A stretch of 64,000 nt of DNA from Bradyrhizobium sp. PSBB068 (GTDB lineage: Bacteria; Pseudomonadota; Alphaproteobacteria; Rhizobiales; Xanthobacteraceae). The stretch covers positions 4,526,001 to 4,590,000 of the forward strand of contig CP069300.1 of the NCBI GenBank assembly GCA_016839165.1. Reading direction: 5' to 3'. Below the pieces are notes generated by a model. That model was given only the letters and a program-made list of their open reading frames with translations. It was not told the DNA's origin and did not search any database. How positions within the stretch are numbered: position 1 is the first letter of the stretch; each line of letters starts with the position of its first letter. This document shows, one piece after another, positions 47,262-56,502 of this stretch. A program made the position numbers and the translations under genes.

Positions 47262-47512
47262 TGCGGATCCCCGCGAACCGGACAGACCATCCCAATCGCC
47301 CTCGTCATAACGTGCCCGGCACGCTGCGACAATCCCCGGTTGCCATGCCGGCCGCGCTAGCGTGAAGAGATTGTGAAACGGAGGCGATTATCCCTGCATT
47401 GGTCGCAGACCGAACAGTCCGGGTTCACGGTTCCTATTGCGCTTCGCAGCGAGCCTTGCGCTCCTCTTCAGCGCGCTTTTCCTCTTCTGATGTCGCCTGC
47501 ATTTCGGAGGCG

Positions 47513-48478
47513 CTACTTCTTGTCGTCGGCGAGCAGCGCGCGGTATTTCGCGACGTCGCGGGCCACGAGTTGCTGCAGCACCTCGGGCGCGAGCTCGTCG
47601 GCGTCCGGCGCGACCGTCGACAGATCGGCGAACCGCTTCTTCACCGCGTCGCTTGCGACCGCGGTGCGTGCGGCGGCGTTGAGCCTGGCGATGATCTCGG
47701 GCGGGGTGCCCTTCGGCGCGAACAGGCCGTTCCAGCCCTGCGCCTCGAACTCGGGCAGCCCGGCCTCGCTCGAGGTCGGCAGCTCCGGCAGCGAGGCGAG
47801 CCGCACCGTCGAGCCGACCACGACCGCCTTCACGAGCTTGTCGTCGATCGCCTGCGACACCGAGGCCGCGGCATCGCAGACGCCGTCGATCTGGCTGCCG
47901 ATCGCATCGGTCAGCGCCAGCGCGGCGCCGCGATAGCCGACCAGCTGCACGTCGATCCCGGCGGCATGCACGAAGCTCTTGCAGATCAGATAATTCGACG
48001 AGCCGACGCCGGCATGGCCGAGATTGACCTTCCCCGGGTTCTTCTTGGCGTAGTCGATGAAGTCCTTGAGGTCCCTGGCCGGAAAATCCTTGCGCAAAGC
48101 GACGATGCCGAAGGTTTTCGCCACCACCGCGATCGGCGCGAAGGAGTCCGGCGTGAACGACAGTTTTGGATAGATCGTGTAGGTCGCGGCGTTGGTGCCG
48201 GCATTGCCGATCGCGATCGTGTAGCCGTCCGGCTCGGCGCGCGCCGCGCGGGTCAGCGCGGTCGAGCCGCCCGCGCCGCCGACATTCTCGATGATGATGC
48301 TCTGGCCGAGCGCCGCGCTCATCTGGTCGGCGACCGCGCGGGCGATCACGTCGGAGGTGCCGCCGGCCGTGAACGGCACGATCATCGTGATCGGACGCTT
48401 GGGGAAGTCCTGGGCGTGAGCCGATGTCACAAGCAGCAGAACCGCGGCTGCGGCCGCGGCAAGGTACCGTCCCAGCAT
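47513..48478 (-). CDS. Bug-family (TctC) tripartite tricarboxylate transporter substrate-binding protein
   Basis: A 321-residue periplasmic binding protein. Its signal peptide is MLGRYLAAAAAAVLLLVTSA, with cleavage near HAQDF. Bug motifs follow: PKRPITMIVPFTAGGTSDVIARAVA, VENVGGAGGS-like IIENVGGAGGSTALT and GWNGLFAPKGTPPEIIARLN. It binds carboxylates or other small acids. The TctA and TctB membrane subunits are absent, as is common for this expanded family. It starts 5 bases after purQ stops, so it is co-transcribed with purine genes. Confidence 0.93.
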   Translation of the reverse strand: MLGRYLAAAAAAVLLLVTSAHAQDFPKRPITMIVPFTAGGTSDVIARAVADQMSAALGQSIIIENVGGAGGSTALTRAARAEPDGYTIAIGNAGTNAATYTIYPKLSFTPDSFAPIAVVAKTFGIVALRKDFPARDLKDFIDYAKKNPGKVNLGHAGVGSSNYLICKSFVHAAGIDVQLVGYRGAALALTDAIGSQIDGVCDAAASVSQAIDDKLVKAVVVGSTVRLASLPELPTSSEAGLPEFEAQGWNGLFAPKGTPPEIIARLNAAARTAVASDAVKKRFADLSTVAPDADELAPEVLQQLVARDVAKYRALLADDKK

Positions 48479-48483
48479 GATGG

Positions 48484-49185
48484 CTATGCCGCCTTCTCGA
48501 ACTGCTGGACCAGCCCGGCGAACAGGCCGCGGCCATCGGTGCAGCCCATGATCTCTTCGACGTGGTTTTCCGGATGCGGCATCATGCCGAGCACGTTACC
48601 GCGCTCGTTGACGATGCCGGCGATCGAATGCGCGGCGCCGTTGAAGTTGGAGGCCTCGTCGACCACGCCATCGGCCGAGCAGTAGCGGTAGAGCACCCGC
48701 CCGTCGCCCTCGAGCCGCTTCAGCGTCTCTTCGTCGGCCTCGTAATTGCCCTCGCCATGCGCCACCGGCACGCGGATCACCTGGCCGGCATTGTAGCCGC
48801 GGGTGAACGGGGTGTCGGAGCGCTCGACCTTCATGTGCACGTCACGGCAGACGAATTTCAGCCCGGCATTGCGCATCAAGACGCCCGGCAGCAGACCGGA
48901 CTCGCACAGAATCTGGAAACCGTTGCAGACGCCGAGCACCAGCCCGCCCGAGGCTGCGAAGTCGCGCACGGCGTCCATCACGGGCGCGCGCGCCGCGATA
49001 GCGCCGCAGCGCAGATAATCGCCATAGGAGAAGCCGCCGGGCACCACCACGAGGTCGGTGCCTTTTGGCAGCGCGGTCTCGGCGTGCCAGACCATTGCGG
49101 TCTCGTTGCCGGAGGCCAGTTTCAGCGCTCGCGCCATGTCGCGCTCGCGGTTGATGCCGGGGAAGACGAGGACGGCTGATTTCAT
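48484..49185 (-). CDS. purQ: Phosphoribosylformylglycinamidine synthase subunit PurQ
   Basis: A 233-residue class I glutamine amidotransferase that supplies ammonia to Pur[17 protein letters not shown] begins the fold; the nucleophile Cys is in [12 protein letters not shown], and the His and Glu of the triad lie in [17 protein letters not shown] precedes ATG 49185. It starts 4 bases after the preceding lipoprotein gene. Confidence 0.96.
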   Translation of the reverse strand: MKSAVLVFPGINRERDMARALKLASGNETAMVWHAETALPKGTDLVVVPGGFSYGDYLRCGAIAARAPVMDAVRDFAASGGLVLGVCNGFQILCESGLLPGVLMRNAGLKFVCRDVHMKVERSDTPFTRGYNAGQVIRVPVAHGEGNYEADEETLKRLEGDGRVLYRYCSADGVVDEASNFNGAAHSIAGIVNERGNVLGMMPHPENHVEEIMGCTDGRGLFAGLVQQFEKAA

Positions 49186-49189
49186 CGGA

Positions 49190-49768
49190 TCACCTGGTTT
49201 TGGGCGCCAGCACGAGCTTCGCTGCGGCGGCAAACTTTGCGTAATTGTCGTTGCTGGCTTTCTCGTCGCGCGCCGAACTGATCAGGCTGGCGGAGCCTTG
49301 TCCGCCGATCAGCAAGCCGCTGACTTGATACTCGCTTGCGCCATCGGCCGTCACGGTCAGACGCCGTGCCTTGAACATGCGCGGCGTCGCCGTGCCCTTG
49401 TCGCCGTCAACGCCGAGCAGCGTAATCCGCTGTCCGGGCGTCCGCTGTTCCAGCGCCTTGATGATCTGCTCCTGCCCCGCACGGAACTGGTCGAGCGTCA
49501 TCTGCTTTCCGCCGATATAGTACCGGTAGCTCACCTTGGAGCCCGCACCGCAGGACGACTGCGTGCAGCGGAACATGTGCGCATCGGAGCCGCGGCGCTC
49601 GTAGCTCCATCCGCTGACCGTGAACGGCGGCGCCTGCGTCGTGGCGGAGGGTGGCGGCGGCGCCGATTGCGCCGAGACACCGCCGCATCCAGCAACCGTC
49701 AGCAGAGCAGCCAACAACGATCGGACGACGATACGGTCACCGCCAGCAGCGAGGGTGGCTGTTGTCAT
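49190..49768 (-). CDS. Putative lipoprotein encoded between purS and purQ
   Basis: A 192-residue exported protein. The N-terminus has [14 protein letters not shown], a lipobox with the acceptor Cys at about 28. A Pro-rich linker and a compact beta-type domain with [20 protein letters not shown] and [18 protein letters not shown] follow. No family is recognised. It lies 13 bases after purS and 4 bases before purQ on the same strand, so it must be transcribed with them, yet an exported protein has no evident role in purine synthesis. Confidence 0.75.
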   Translation of the reverse strand: MTTATLAAGGDRIVVRSLLAALLTVAGCGGVSAQSAPPPPSATTQAPPFTVSGWSYERRGSDAHMFRCTQSSCGAGSKVSYRYYIGGKQMTLDQFRAGQEQIIKALEQRTPGQRITLLGVDGDKGTATPRMFKARRLTVTADGASEYQVSGLLIGGQGSASLISSARDEKASNDNYAKFAAAAKLVLAPKTR

Positions 49769-49781
49769 CTGGCGCGCCCGG

Positions 49782-50024
49782 CTAGCTCAGGACCTCGACC
49801 CGGTAGTTCTCGATCACGGTGTTCGCCAAAAGCTTGTCGGCGGCGGCCTTCAATGCCGCCTCCGCCTTGGCCTTGTCGGTCGCGGCGAGCTCGATGTCGA
49901 ACACCTTGCCCTGGCGAACGCTCGCGATGCCGTCGACGCCGAGCGATTTCAGCGCGCCCTCGATCGCCTTGCCCTGCGGATCGAGGATGCCCGACTTCAA
50001 CGTAACAGTGACACGTGCCTTCAC
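49782..50024 (-). CDS. purS: Phosphoribosylformylglycinamidine synthase subunit PurS
   Basis: An 80-residue small subunit that bridges PurL and PurQ. The sequence VTVTLKSGILDPQGKAIEGAL ... VRQGKVFDIEL ... LLANTVIENYRV is classic PurS. Initiation is at GTG 9 bases after purC. Confidence 0.95.
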   Translation of the reverse strand: MKARVTVTLKSGILDPQGKAIEGALKSLGVDGIASVRQGKVFDIELAATDKAKAEAALKAAADKLLANTVIENYRVEVLS

Positions 50025-50033
50025 GATAGCCCC

Positions 50034-50801
50034 TTAACTTTTCACCAGCACCGGGCCGCTTCCAGCGGGCCGCTCGTTTTCGATCAGGATGCCGAGCCGC
50101 TTCGCGACCTCGGTGTACGCTTCGAGCAGACCGCCGAGATCGCGGCGGAAACGGTCCTTGTCGAGCTTCTCGTTCGACTTGATGTCCCACAGCCGGCAGG
50201 AGTCCGGCGAGATCTCGTCGGCGACGATGATCCGCATCATCTCGTTCTCGAACAGCCGCCCGCACTCCATCTTGAAGTCGACGAGGCGGATACCGATGCC
50301 GAGGAAGAGGCCGGTCAGGAAGTCGTTGACGCGGATGGCCAGCGCCATGATGTCGTCGATCTCCTGGGGCGTGGCCCAGCCGAACGCGGTGATGTGCTCT
50401 TCCGACACCATCGGGTCGTTGAGCTGGTCGTTCTTGTAATAGAACTCGATGATCGAGCGCGGCAGCTGGGTGCCCTCCTCGATCCCGAGCCGCTGCGACA
50501 GCGAGCCGGCGGCGACGTTCCGTACCACCACCTCGAGCGGCACGATCTCGACCTCGCGAATCAGCTGCTCGCGCATGTTGAGGCGACGGATGAAGTGGGT
50601 CGGCACCCCGATGTCGTTGAGGTGCTGAAACAGGTACTCCGAAATCCGGTTGTTGAGGACGCCCTTGCCCTCGATCACCTGGTGTTTCTTGGCATTGAAC
50701 GCGGTCGCGTCGTCCTTGAAGTGCTGGATCAGGGTTCCCGGCTCGGGGCCTTCGTAAAGCACCTTGGCCTTGCCTTCATAAATGCGGCGTCGACGGCTCA
50801 T
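50034..50801 (-). CDS. purC: Phosphoribosylaminoimidazole-succinocarboxamide (SAICAR) synthase
   Basis: A 255-residue ATP-dependent ligase that joins CAIR and aspartate. Motifs are [47 protein letters not shown] and [11 protein letters not shown] ... [17 protein letters not shown] 50801 gives the conventional [10 protein letters not shown] start, but no clear ribosome site precedes it; in-frame ATG 50831 is an alternative. First gene of purC-purS-lipoprotein-purQ-Bug. Confidence 0.96.
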   Translation of the reverse strand: MSRRRRIYEGKAKVLYEGPEPGTLIQHFKDDATAFNAKKHQVIEGKGVLNNRISEYLFQHLNDIGVPTHFIRRLNMREQLIREVEIVPLEVVVRNVAAGSLSQRLGIEEGTQLPRSIIEFYYKNDQLNDPMVSEEHITAFGWATPQEIDDIMALAIRVNDFLTGLFLGIGIRLVDFKMECGRLFENEMMRIIVADEISPDSCRLWDIKSNEKLDKDRFRRDLGGLLEAYTEVAKRLGILIENERPAGSGPVLVKS

Positions 50802-51148
50802 TGGGATGTACCGTGTTTTGTTGAAATCCATGAATTTGGGTGCTCCGGATGACTTGGGGTTACGACCCACGACGGAGCTGCCGCGGAGGCCTGGAACCTG
50901 AGCTATCCAACTGGAAACAGAACAAGAACCACGCCTGTTGGCAACCTATCCGATTGGCCCATCCAGCACAATCGATAGTGCCCCCTTGCGGGCACTTATA
51001 CCGCCCTATCGAAAAGGGCCGATTCCGCCTGTTTTGCCTGCGGCTTAACGGCTCGTTGTCTTGCCGATTCCTCCCAACTATCTAGGCAGGCATCGGGGCT
51101 GCCGCAACGAGCTGCGGCCCGCATTCAGCAGGGATTGGAACTTCGGCC
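50802..51148. other. Divergent intergenic region between purC and the DUF1476 gene
   Basis: No protein frame is convincing. It contains a 7-bp hairpin (50977-50983 with 50990-50996), nested inside a wider TCGATA/TATCGA pair (50972-50977 and 51007-51012), with a TATAAG-like box on the minus strand beside it. It should hold promoters for both directions; a purine-responsive element is possible but not recognised. Confidence 0.4.
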
Positions 51149-51472
51149 ATGAACGAGTTCAACAAGCGCGAGGAAGGTTTCGAGAAGAAGTTCGCCCTCG
51201 ACGAGGAGCTGAAGTTCAAGGCGGAAGCCCGCCGGAACAAGCTGCTCGGCCTGTGGGCTGCCGAGAAGCTCGGCATCACGGGCGATGCCGCCAACGCCTA
51301 TGCCAAGGAGGTGGTGGCCGCCGATTTCGAGGAAGCCGGCGACAACGACGTCCTGCACAAGGTTCTGAAGGACCTCACGGCCAAGGGCCAGCCCGCCACC
51401 GAGCGCGATATCCGCGCCAAGATGGACGAGCTGCTGGCCGTGGCGGTGGCCCAGGTCAAGGCGGGAACCTAG
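51149..51472 (+). CDS. DUF1476 protein, F1-ATPase zeta-subunit type
   Basis: A 107-residue helical protein. FNKREEGFEKKFALDEELKFKAEARRNKLLGLWAAEKLG is the DUF1476 signature. In Paracoccus this family is the zeta subunit that inhibits F1F0-ATP synthase through its N-terminal region, which is intact here. In other alphaproteobacteria inhibition is weaker. It is monocistronic and divergent from purC. Confidence 0.92.
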   Translation: MNEFNKREEGFEKKFALDEELKFKAEARRNKLLGLWAAEKLGITGDAANAYAKEVVAADFEEAGDNDVLHKVLKDLTAKGQPATERDIRAKMDELLAVAVAQVKAGT

Positions 51473-51505
51473 GTTCACGCCCCGGCTTCGCTCACCTTCG
51501 AGTTG

Positions 51506-52450
51506 CTACGCGCGCCGGACCTTGTTCCGGCGCGACGCGTTTGTGCCCCTTGCCTTGGTGAAGTCTGCGCGGATGATGTCGAGCAGGCGGCGCGACGCGG
51601 CGCTGAGGAAGCCGCCGTGCCGTGTCACCGCGACGACCTCGTGACTGGCAGTGAGATTGCCGACGCGGATGGTCGCGATCGCCGAGGTCCGCAGCTCCTC
51701 CGCCGCATTGCTGTGTGACAGCAGCGCGATCCCGAGCCCCGCCTCGACCAGCCGCTTCTGCGCCGTCAGGCTGTCGACCGGCGTCCATGCGACCTCGCCG
51801 AGCCCGTGGGTCAGGAACAGCGCGAACACATGGGAGGCCGTGATCTCGCGCCGGCCCGGCACCTCGGGAAAGGCGATCCACCGCTCGTCCCGGAGATCGG
51901 CGAGCCTGCCGACCCTCCGTCCCGCCAGCGGATGGTCCGGCGCGCAGACCACCTGGAGCGGCTCGGCGAACAGCACCTCGCATTCGAGGTCACCTGAGCG
52001 GTCGCGGTCGTAGCGCAGCCCGATCGTCGCCTCGCCGCGCCGGATCTGGTCGCTGACCTCGGCGCTGGTCGCCGTGCGCAAGGTCAGCGCGACATCCGGA
52101 TGCCGGCGGGCGAACCGCTTCAGCACCTTCGAGAGCCGCTCGCCCGCCAGCGTGCCGGTCACCGCCAGCGCCACCGGGCCGGAATTGTCGCGCAGCAGCG
52201 CGCGCACCGCGTTCTCGGCATCCTGCGCCGCCGCCACCGCGCGCTCGGCGTAGGGCACCATCACCCGCCCTGCATCGCTGAGCCGCGTCTTGCCTCCGAT
52301 GCGCTCGAACAGGGGCACGCCGAGCTCCTGCTCGAGCAGCGCGATCCGCCTAGAGATCGCCGGCTGCGAGCGATGCAGCGCCTTCGCGGCGTTCGAGATC
52401 CCGCCGCGGCGATGCACTACCAGGAACGTGTTGAGCGCGTCGCTGTCCAT
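51506..52450 (-). CDS. LysR family transcriptional regulator
   Basis: A 314-residue regulator. The N-terminal winged helix (DSDALNTFLVVHRRGGISNAAKALHRSQPAISRRIALLE) and the periplasmic-binding-like effector domain are complete. It is divergent from a PEP mutase/isocitrate lyase-family gene 112 bases away, the classic arrangement for a LysR regulator and its target. The intergenic DNA contains ACAAATTTGT (52491-52500), a small perfect palindrome suitable for LysR binding. Confidence 0.92.
   Translation of the reverse strand: MDSDALNTFLVVHRRGGISNAAKALHRSQPAISRRIALLEQELGVPLFERIGGKTRLSDAGRVMVPYAERAVAAAQDAENAVRALLRDNSGPVALAVTGTLAGERLSKVLKRFARRHPDVALTLRTATSAEVSDQIRRGEATIGLRYDRDRSGDLECEVLFAEPLQVVCAPDHPLAGRRVGRLADLRDERWIAFPEVPGRREITASHVFALFLTHGLGEVAWTPVDSLTAQKRLVEAGLGIALLSHSNAAEELRTSAIATIRVGNLTASHEVVAVTRHGGFLSAASRRLLDIIRADFTKARGTNASRRNKVRRA
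51511..51534. terminator. Hairpin at the 3' end of the LysR gene
   Basis: A 9-bp perfect stem (51511-51519 with 51526-51534) and 6-nt loop, within the last codons of the LysR gene and 38 bases after the DUF1476 stop. It may help end both convergent transcripts; no T-run. Confidence 0.4.
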
Positions 52451-52562
52451 TCTCGCCTCATGCAAAAAGCTAATGATATCGAGAGAAATAACAAATTTGT
52501 CTGATGATCGAAACCACCCTATCGCTTGCTGCCAGTCGCTTTCCCAACCATCAGGAGTTCAC

Positions 52563-53393
52563 ATGCGCACCCAGGCAGACAAGGCAGCACGGTTTCGCGA
52601 GCTGCATCAGCGGCCCGGCGCCTTCATCATTCCCAACCCCTGGGATGCCGGAACCGCGAAACTGCTCGCTGCCATGGGGTTCGAGGCGCTCGCGACCACC
52701 AGCCTCGGGGTCGCCAACACGCTCGGGCAGTCCACCATCAGCCTCGACGCTATCATCGAGAATTGCCGGATGATCGTGGAGGCCACCGACCTGCCCGTGA
52801 ACGCCGACCTCGAGAATTGCGGCGCCGATGATCCGAAGACCGCGGCAAGGGCGATCACCCGCGCAGCAGAGGCCGGCGTGGTCGGCGGCTCGATCGAGGA
52901 CTCGACCGGCAATCGCGAGCATCCGATCTACGACTTCTCGCTCGCGGTCGAGCGGGTGCAGGCGGCGGTCGAAGCGGCACGGGCGCTGCCGTTCCCGTTC
53001 ATGCTGACCGCGCGGGCGGAGAACCTGCTGCACGGCCGCAACGATCTCGACGACACCATCAAGCGGCTGCAGGCCTTCGAGGCGGTCGGCGCCGACGTGT
53101 TGTACGCACCCGGCGTGTACGACGCCAAGACCATCCGCACGGTGACGGCCTCGCTCGGCAAGCCATTCAACCTGGTGATGGGCTTTGCCGATCCGACCCT
53201 GACGGTCGATCAGATCGCCGCCGCCGGCGTCAAGCGCATCAGCACCGGCGGCGCGATGGAGCGCCACGCGCTCAACGCCTTCTTGCGCTCCGCCCGCGAG
53301 ATGAAGGACAAGGGCTCGTTCAGCTATGTCCGCGACATGGCGCCGGTGAAGGAGGTCAGGGCGGCGTTCAACGGATCCGTTCCCGCCCCGTGA
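52563..53393 (+). CDS. Isocitrate lyase / phosphoenolpyruvate mutase family protein
   Basis: A 276-residue TIM barrel. FIIPNPWDAGTAKLLAAMGFEALATTSLGVA, VNADLENCGADD, GVVGGSIEDSTGN and MLTARAENLLHGR are the metal and phosphate-region motifs of the PEP mutase/oxaloacetate decarboxylase branch. The KKCGH motif of true isocitrate lyase is absent. AGGAG precedes the ATG by five bases. Likely controlled by the divergent LysR protein. Confidence 0.88.
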   Translation: MRTQADKAARFRELHQRPGAFIIPNPWDAGTAKLLAAMGFEALATTSLGVANTLGQSTISLDAIIENCRMIVEATDLPVNADLENCGADDPKTAARAITRAAEAGVVGGSIEDSTGNREHPIYDFSLAVERVQAAVEAARALPFPFMLTARAENLLHGRNDLDDTIKRLQAFEAVGADVLYAPGVYDAKTIRTVTASLGKPFNLVMGFADPTLTVDQIAAAGVKRISTGGAMERHALNAFLRSAREMKDKGSFSYVRDMAPVKEVRAAFNGSVPAP

Positions 53394-53447
53394 TTGCGAG
53401 CAGTGCTGGCGACAATGACGTCAGCCAGTGCTGCGTGCATGCCGAAG

Positions 53448-53470
53448 CCGCCTCAGGTTGCCTGAGGCGG
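53448..53470. terminator. Hairpin after the PEP mutase-family gene
   Basis: A perfect 10-bp stem (53448-53457 with 53461-53470) and 3-nt loop in the 200-base gap before the second lyase gene. No T-run follows, so its role as a terminator is only likely. Confidence 0.5.
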
Positions 53471-53596
53471 TGCGGATCACTATCTGCTAAGGTGCCGCCA
53501 ACACCGCAAGCCCGGGCCGTGGTGCCTGCAATCTCGACGATCCATGACAGCTCTCGGCTTGCAGCCGGCACCAGGTAATGCCAAGAGAGCGGGATC

Positions 53597-55027
53597 ATGT
53601 CCCAAGATCACATTTCCAACGTCCTCGCCGAACGTTATGCCTCGCCCGCCATGCGCGCCATCTGGAGCGGCGAAGGCAAGGTCCGCCTCGAACGCGACTA
53701 CTGGATCGCCGTGCTGAAGGCCCAGCGCGATCTCGGAATTCCGGTTCCGGATGGCGTGATCGAGAGCTACGAGCGCGTGAAGGACCAGATCAACCTGGCC
53801 TCCATCATGCAGCGGGAGCGCATCACCCGCCACGACGTGAAGGCGCGCATCGAGGAGTTCTGCGAACTCGCCGGTCACGAGCACCTGCACAAGGGCATGA
53901 CCAGCCGCGATCTTACCGAGAACGTGGAGCAATTGCAGGTCTATCGCGCGTTGCAGTTGGTCGAGACCAAGAGCGTCGCCGCGCTGGTTCGATTTGCAAA
54001 GCGCGCGCAGCAATTGCGCGACGTTCCGTTTACCGCACGCACCCACAACGTGGCGGCGCAGGTCACGACGCTCGGCAAGCGCATCGCCATGTTCGGCGAG
54101 GAAACGCTGCTGGCGCATCAGAGCCTGGTCAATGTGCTTCAAACCTATCCCGCGCGCGGCCTGAAGGGCGCGGTCGGCACCCGGCTCGACCAGATCACCC
54201 TGTTCAATGGCGATGCCGGCAAGGCGCGCGCACTCGAACAGCGCATCCTCGTTCACCTCGGCCTGCCGAAAGCCCTTGATGCCGTCGGCCAGGTGTATCC
54301 GCGCAGCCTCGACTTCCGTGCCGTCAGTGCGCTCACCGAGCTTGCCAGCGGCCCCGGCAATTTCGCCAAGACCATTCGCTTGATGGCGGGCCACGAACTC
54401 GCCAGCGAAGGCTTTGCCAAGGGCCAGGTCGGCTCCTCGGCGATGCCGCACAAGATGAACAGCCGCTCCTGCGAGCGCATCAACGGCCTTCATGTGATCC
54501 TGAAGGGCTATCTCGCCATGGCCGCCGGGCTCGCCGGCGATCAGTGGAACGAAGGTGACGTCTCCTGCTCGGTCGTCCGCCGCGTGATGCTGCCCGATGC
54601 CTTCCTCGCCATGGATGGGCTCCTCGAAACCTTGCTCACCGTGCTCGATCAGATGGACGTGTTCGAGGCCGTGGTCGCGACCGAGCTCAACCGCTATTTG
54701 CCCTTCCTGCTGACCACCACGGTCATGATGGAAGCGGTCAAGAAGGGCGCCGGCCGCGAAAGCGCCCACGAGGCGATCAAGGAACATGCCGTCGCCGCCA
54801 TCGGCGACCTGCGGACCGGCAAGATCGTGCAAAACGATCTGCTGCAGCGCCTCGCCGCCGATCAGCGCCTTGGCTTGAGCGAGGCCGAGCTGCAGCTTGT
54901 GCTGGACCAGGGTCGCGCCAACTCCGGCGACGCCGCCGCTCAGGTCGATTACTTCGCCGAGCAGGTCGACGCCCTGGCGAGAGCCAAGCCCGACGCGGCG
55001 AGCTATGCGCCACGCGCGATTCTGTGA
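53597..55027 (+). CDS. Second adenylosuccinate lyase-family protein
   Basis: A 476-residue member of the fumarase/aspartase superfamily. GHEHLHKGMTSRDLTENVEQ, FTARTHNVAAQVTTLGKR (His150) and GQVGSSAMPHKMN (277-289) are the three conserved regions. It differs from the purB product at 11.9 kb in length and in motifs (THNVAAQ in place of SHGIHAEP). It resembles the long-form adenylosuccinate lyases of actinobacteria and some proteobacteria. It could be an isoenzyme or act on another aminosuccinate. It is followed by the convergent cyanase operon. Confidence 0.88.
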   Translation: MSQDHISNVLAERYASPAMRAIWSGEGKVRLERDYWIAVLKAQRDLGIPVPDGVIESYERVKDQINLASIMQRERITRHDVKARIEEFCELAGHEHLHKGMTSRDLTENVEQLQVYRALQLVETKSVAALVRFAKRAQQLRDVPFTARTHNVAAQVTTLGKRIAMFGEETLLAHQSLVNVLQTYPARGLKGAVGTRLDQITLFNGDAGKARALEQRILVHLGLPKALDAVGQVYPRSLDFRAVSALTELASGPGNFAKTIRLMAGHELASEGFAKGQVGSSAMPHKMNSRSCERINGLHVILKGYLAMAAGLAGDQWNEGDVSCSVVRRVMLPDAFLAMDGLLETLLTVLDQMDVFEAVVATELNRYLPFLLTTTVMMEAVKKGAGRESAHEAIKEHAVAAIGDLRTGKIVQNDLLQRLAADQRLGLSEAELQLVLDQGRANSGDAAAQVDYFAEQVDALARAKPDAASYAPRAIL

Positions 55028-55080
55028 GGTCGGAGGGAAGTTCCGAGCGCGCGGCGTGAAGCAGTCGCGCCGCCCTGCTC

Positions 55081-55569
55081 TCACTCCTCCTTGAAGCCGT
55101 ATTCCGGCACGTTGCCGCTGGCGCCGTAATATTTGTACGGCAGGAACTTGCCGCTCATGGTGATCTTGACGCGGTCGCCCTTCGGATTGGCGACGCGCTC
55201 CATCGCCATGTCGAAGTCGATCGCCGACATGATGCCGTCGCCGAACTCCTCCTCGATCAGCGCCTTCCATGCCGGACCGTTGACCATCACCATCTCGTAG
55301 AAGCGGTAAATCAGGGGATCGGTCGGCGGCATCGCCGTGCCGGTGCCGCGCATCGGCACCTCGTTGAGCATCGCAGTCTCAGCCTTCGACAGCCCGAATA
55401 ATTCCCCGGCGTTGGCAGCCTGCGGTTTTGTCAATTTCATCTGGCCGAGAATTGCGCCGACGATCAGGACTTCGGAATAACCGCCGATCTTCTCGCAGAT
55501 ATGCTTCCAGCTCCAGCCCTTCTCGCGCTTGATGTCGAGCAGCTTTTCGGTGAGGTCTTCGCGTTTCAT
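55081..55569 (-). CDS. cynS: Cyanate hydratase (cyanase)
   Basis: A 162-residue enzyme that converts cyanate and bicarbonate to ammonia and CO2. The catalytic triad is visible with normal spacing: Arg89 and Glu92 (PLIYRFYEMV), and Ser115 (GDGIMSAIDF). The N-terminal helical region (LTEKLLDIKREKGWSWKHI) is typical. It lies 19 bases after the ATPase gene and is the last gene of the transport operon, so cyanate is one likely transported compound. Confidence 0.96.
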   Translation of the reverse strand: MKREDLTEKLLDIKREKGWSWKHICEKIGGYSEVLIVGAILGQMKLTKPQAANAGELFGLSKAETAMLNEVPMRGTGTAMPPTDPLIYRFYEMVMVNGPAWKALIEEEFGDGIMSAIDFDMAMERVANPKGDRVKITMSGKFLPYKYYGASGNVPEYGFKEE

Positions 55570-55588
55570 CTGGTTTCCTCCTCAGGCT

Positions 55589-56500
55589 TCAGCGCGCAAT
55601 GCTCTGCGCGGGATTGGGTTCGACGACGCGCGGCGGCGAGACGATCACCGGTTCGCCCAGGCCGGGCCGCACCGTCGGCACGTGGCGCGGATCGTGTCCG
55701 GTCACCTCGGCCGCAAAGCTCTTGCTGCGGCTGACCAGGAAATCGACGATATGGTTGCGCAGCGCGTAATAATAGGGGTGGCGGTGCAGATCGATCCGGC
55801 CGCGCTCCTTCGGCAGCGGATTCTCGACGATCTCGGCCAGCACGGCGCCAGGGCCGTTGGTCATCAGGAAGATCTTGTCGGCGAGGAAGATCGCCTCGTC
55901 GACGTCATGGGTGATCATGAAGGTGGTCTGCCCGGTCTCCAGACAGATGCGCCGCACCTCGTCCTGCAACGTGCCGCGGGTCAGCGCGTCGAGCGCCGAG
56001 AATGGCTCGTCCATCAGCATGATCTTCGGCGTGATCGACAGCGCCCGCGCGATGCCGACGCGCTGCTTCATGCCGCCGGACAGCTCCGACGGATGCTTGT
56101 GCTCGGAGCCGGTGAGCCCGACCAGATCGATGAACCTTTGCGCGTGGGCCTTGACCCGGGCGCGGTCCCATTTGCGCCATTTCGAACTGACGGCGTAGCC
56201 GACGTTGCCGAGCACGGTGCGCCATGGCAGCAGCGCGTGGCTCTGGAAGATCACGGCGCGGTCGAGGCTGGTGCCCTCGATGCCCTGCCCGTCGACGATC
56301 ACGGTGCCCTCGCTCGGCTGGTCGAGGCCGGCGAGGATGTTGAGCACCGTGGTCTTGCCGCAGCCGGAATGGCCGATCACGCAGCCGAACTCGCCGCGTG
56401 CCATCGACAGCCAGAAATTCTCGAACACCGTGGTGGTGCCGCCGCCCGCGCCGGGATAGCGCCGCGCGATGCCCTCGATGGAGATGAACTTGTCGGTCAT
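55589..56500 (-). CDS. ABC transporter ATPase, nitrate/sulfonate/cyanate (NitT/TauT) type
   Basis: A 303-residue ATP-binding subunit. Walker A is IGHSGCGKTTVLN, the ABC signature LSGGMKQRVGIARAL, Walker B IMLMDEPFSAL and the H-loop ITHDVDEAIFLAD. It resembles NrtD/CmpD/TauB. A C-terminal tail of roughly 45 residues rich in Pro and Val extends past the usual end. GGAG precedes ATG 56500; the permease stop is 2 bases upstream. Confidence 0.94.
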   Translation of the reverse strand: MTDKFISIEGIARRYPGAGGGTTTVFENFWLSMARGEFGCVIGHSGCGKTTVLNILAGLDQPSEGTVIVDGQGIEGTSLDRAVIFQSHALLPWRTVLGNVGYAVSSKWRKWDRARVKAHAQRFIDLVGLTGSEHKHPSELSGGMKQRVGIARALSITPKIMLMDEPFSALDALTRGTLQDEVRRICLETGQTTFMITHDVDEAIFLADKIFLMTNGPGAVLAEIVENPLPKERGRIDLHRHPYYYALRNHIVDFLVSRSKSFAAEVTGHDPRHVPTVRPGLGEPVIVSPPRVVEPNPAQSIAR

Positions 56501-56502
56501 CG

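Noticed and set aside
47388..48536. A long frame overlapping the Bug protein gene in another frame
   Set aside because: It reads as Arg/Gly-rich shadow sequence, and the Bug frame has a signal peptide and full family motifs. No frameshift is needed.
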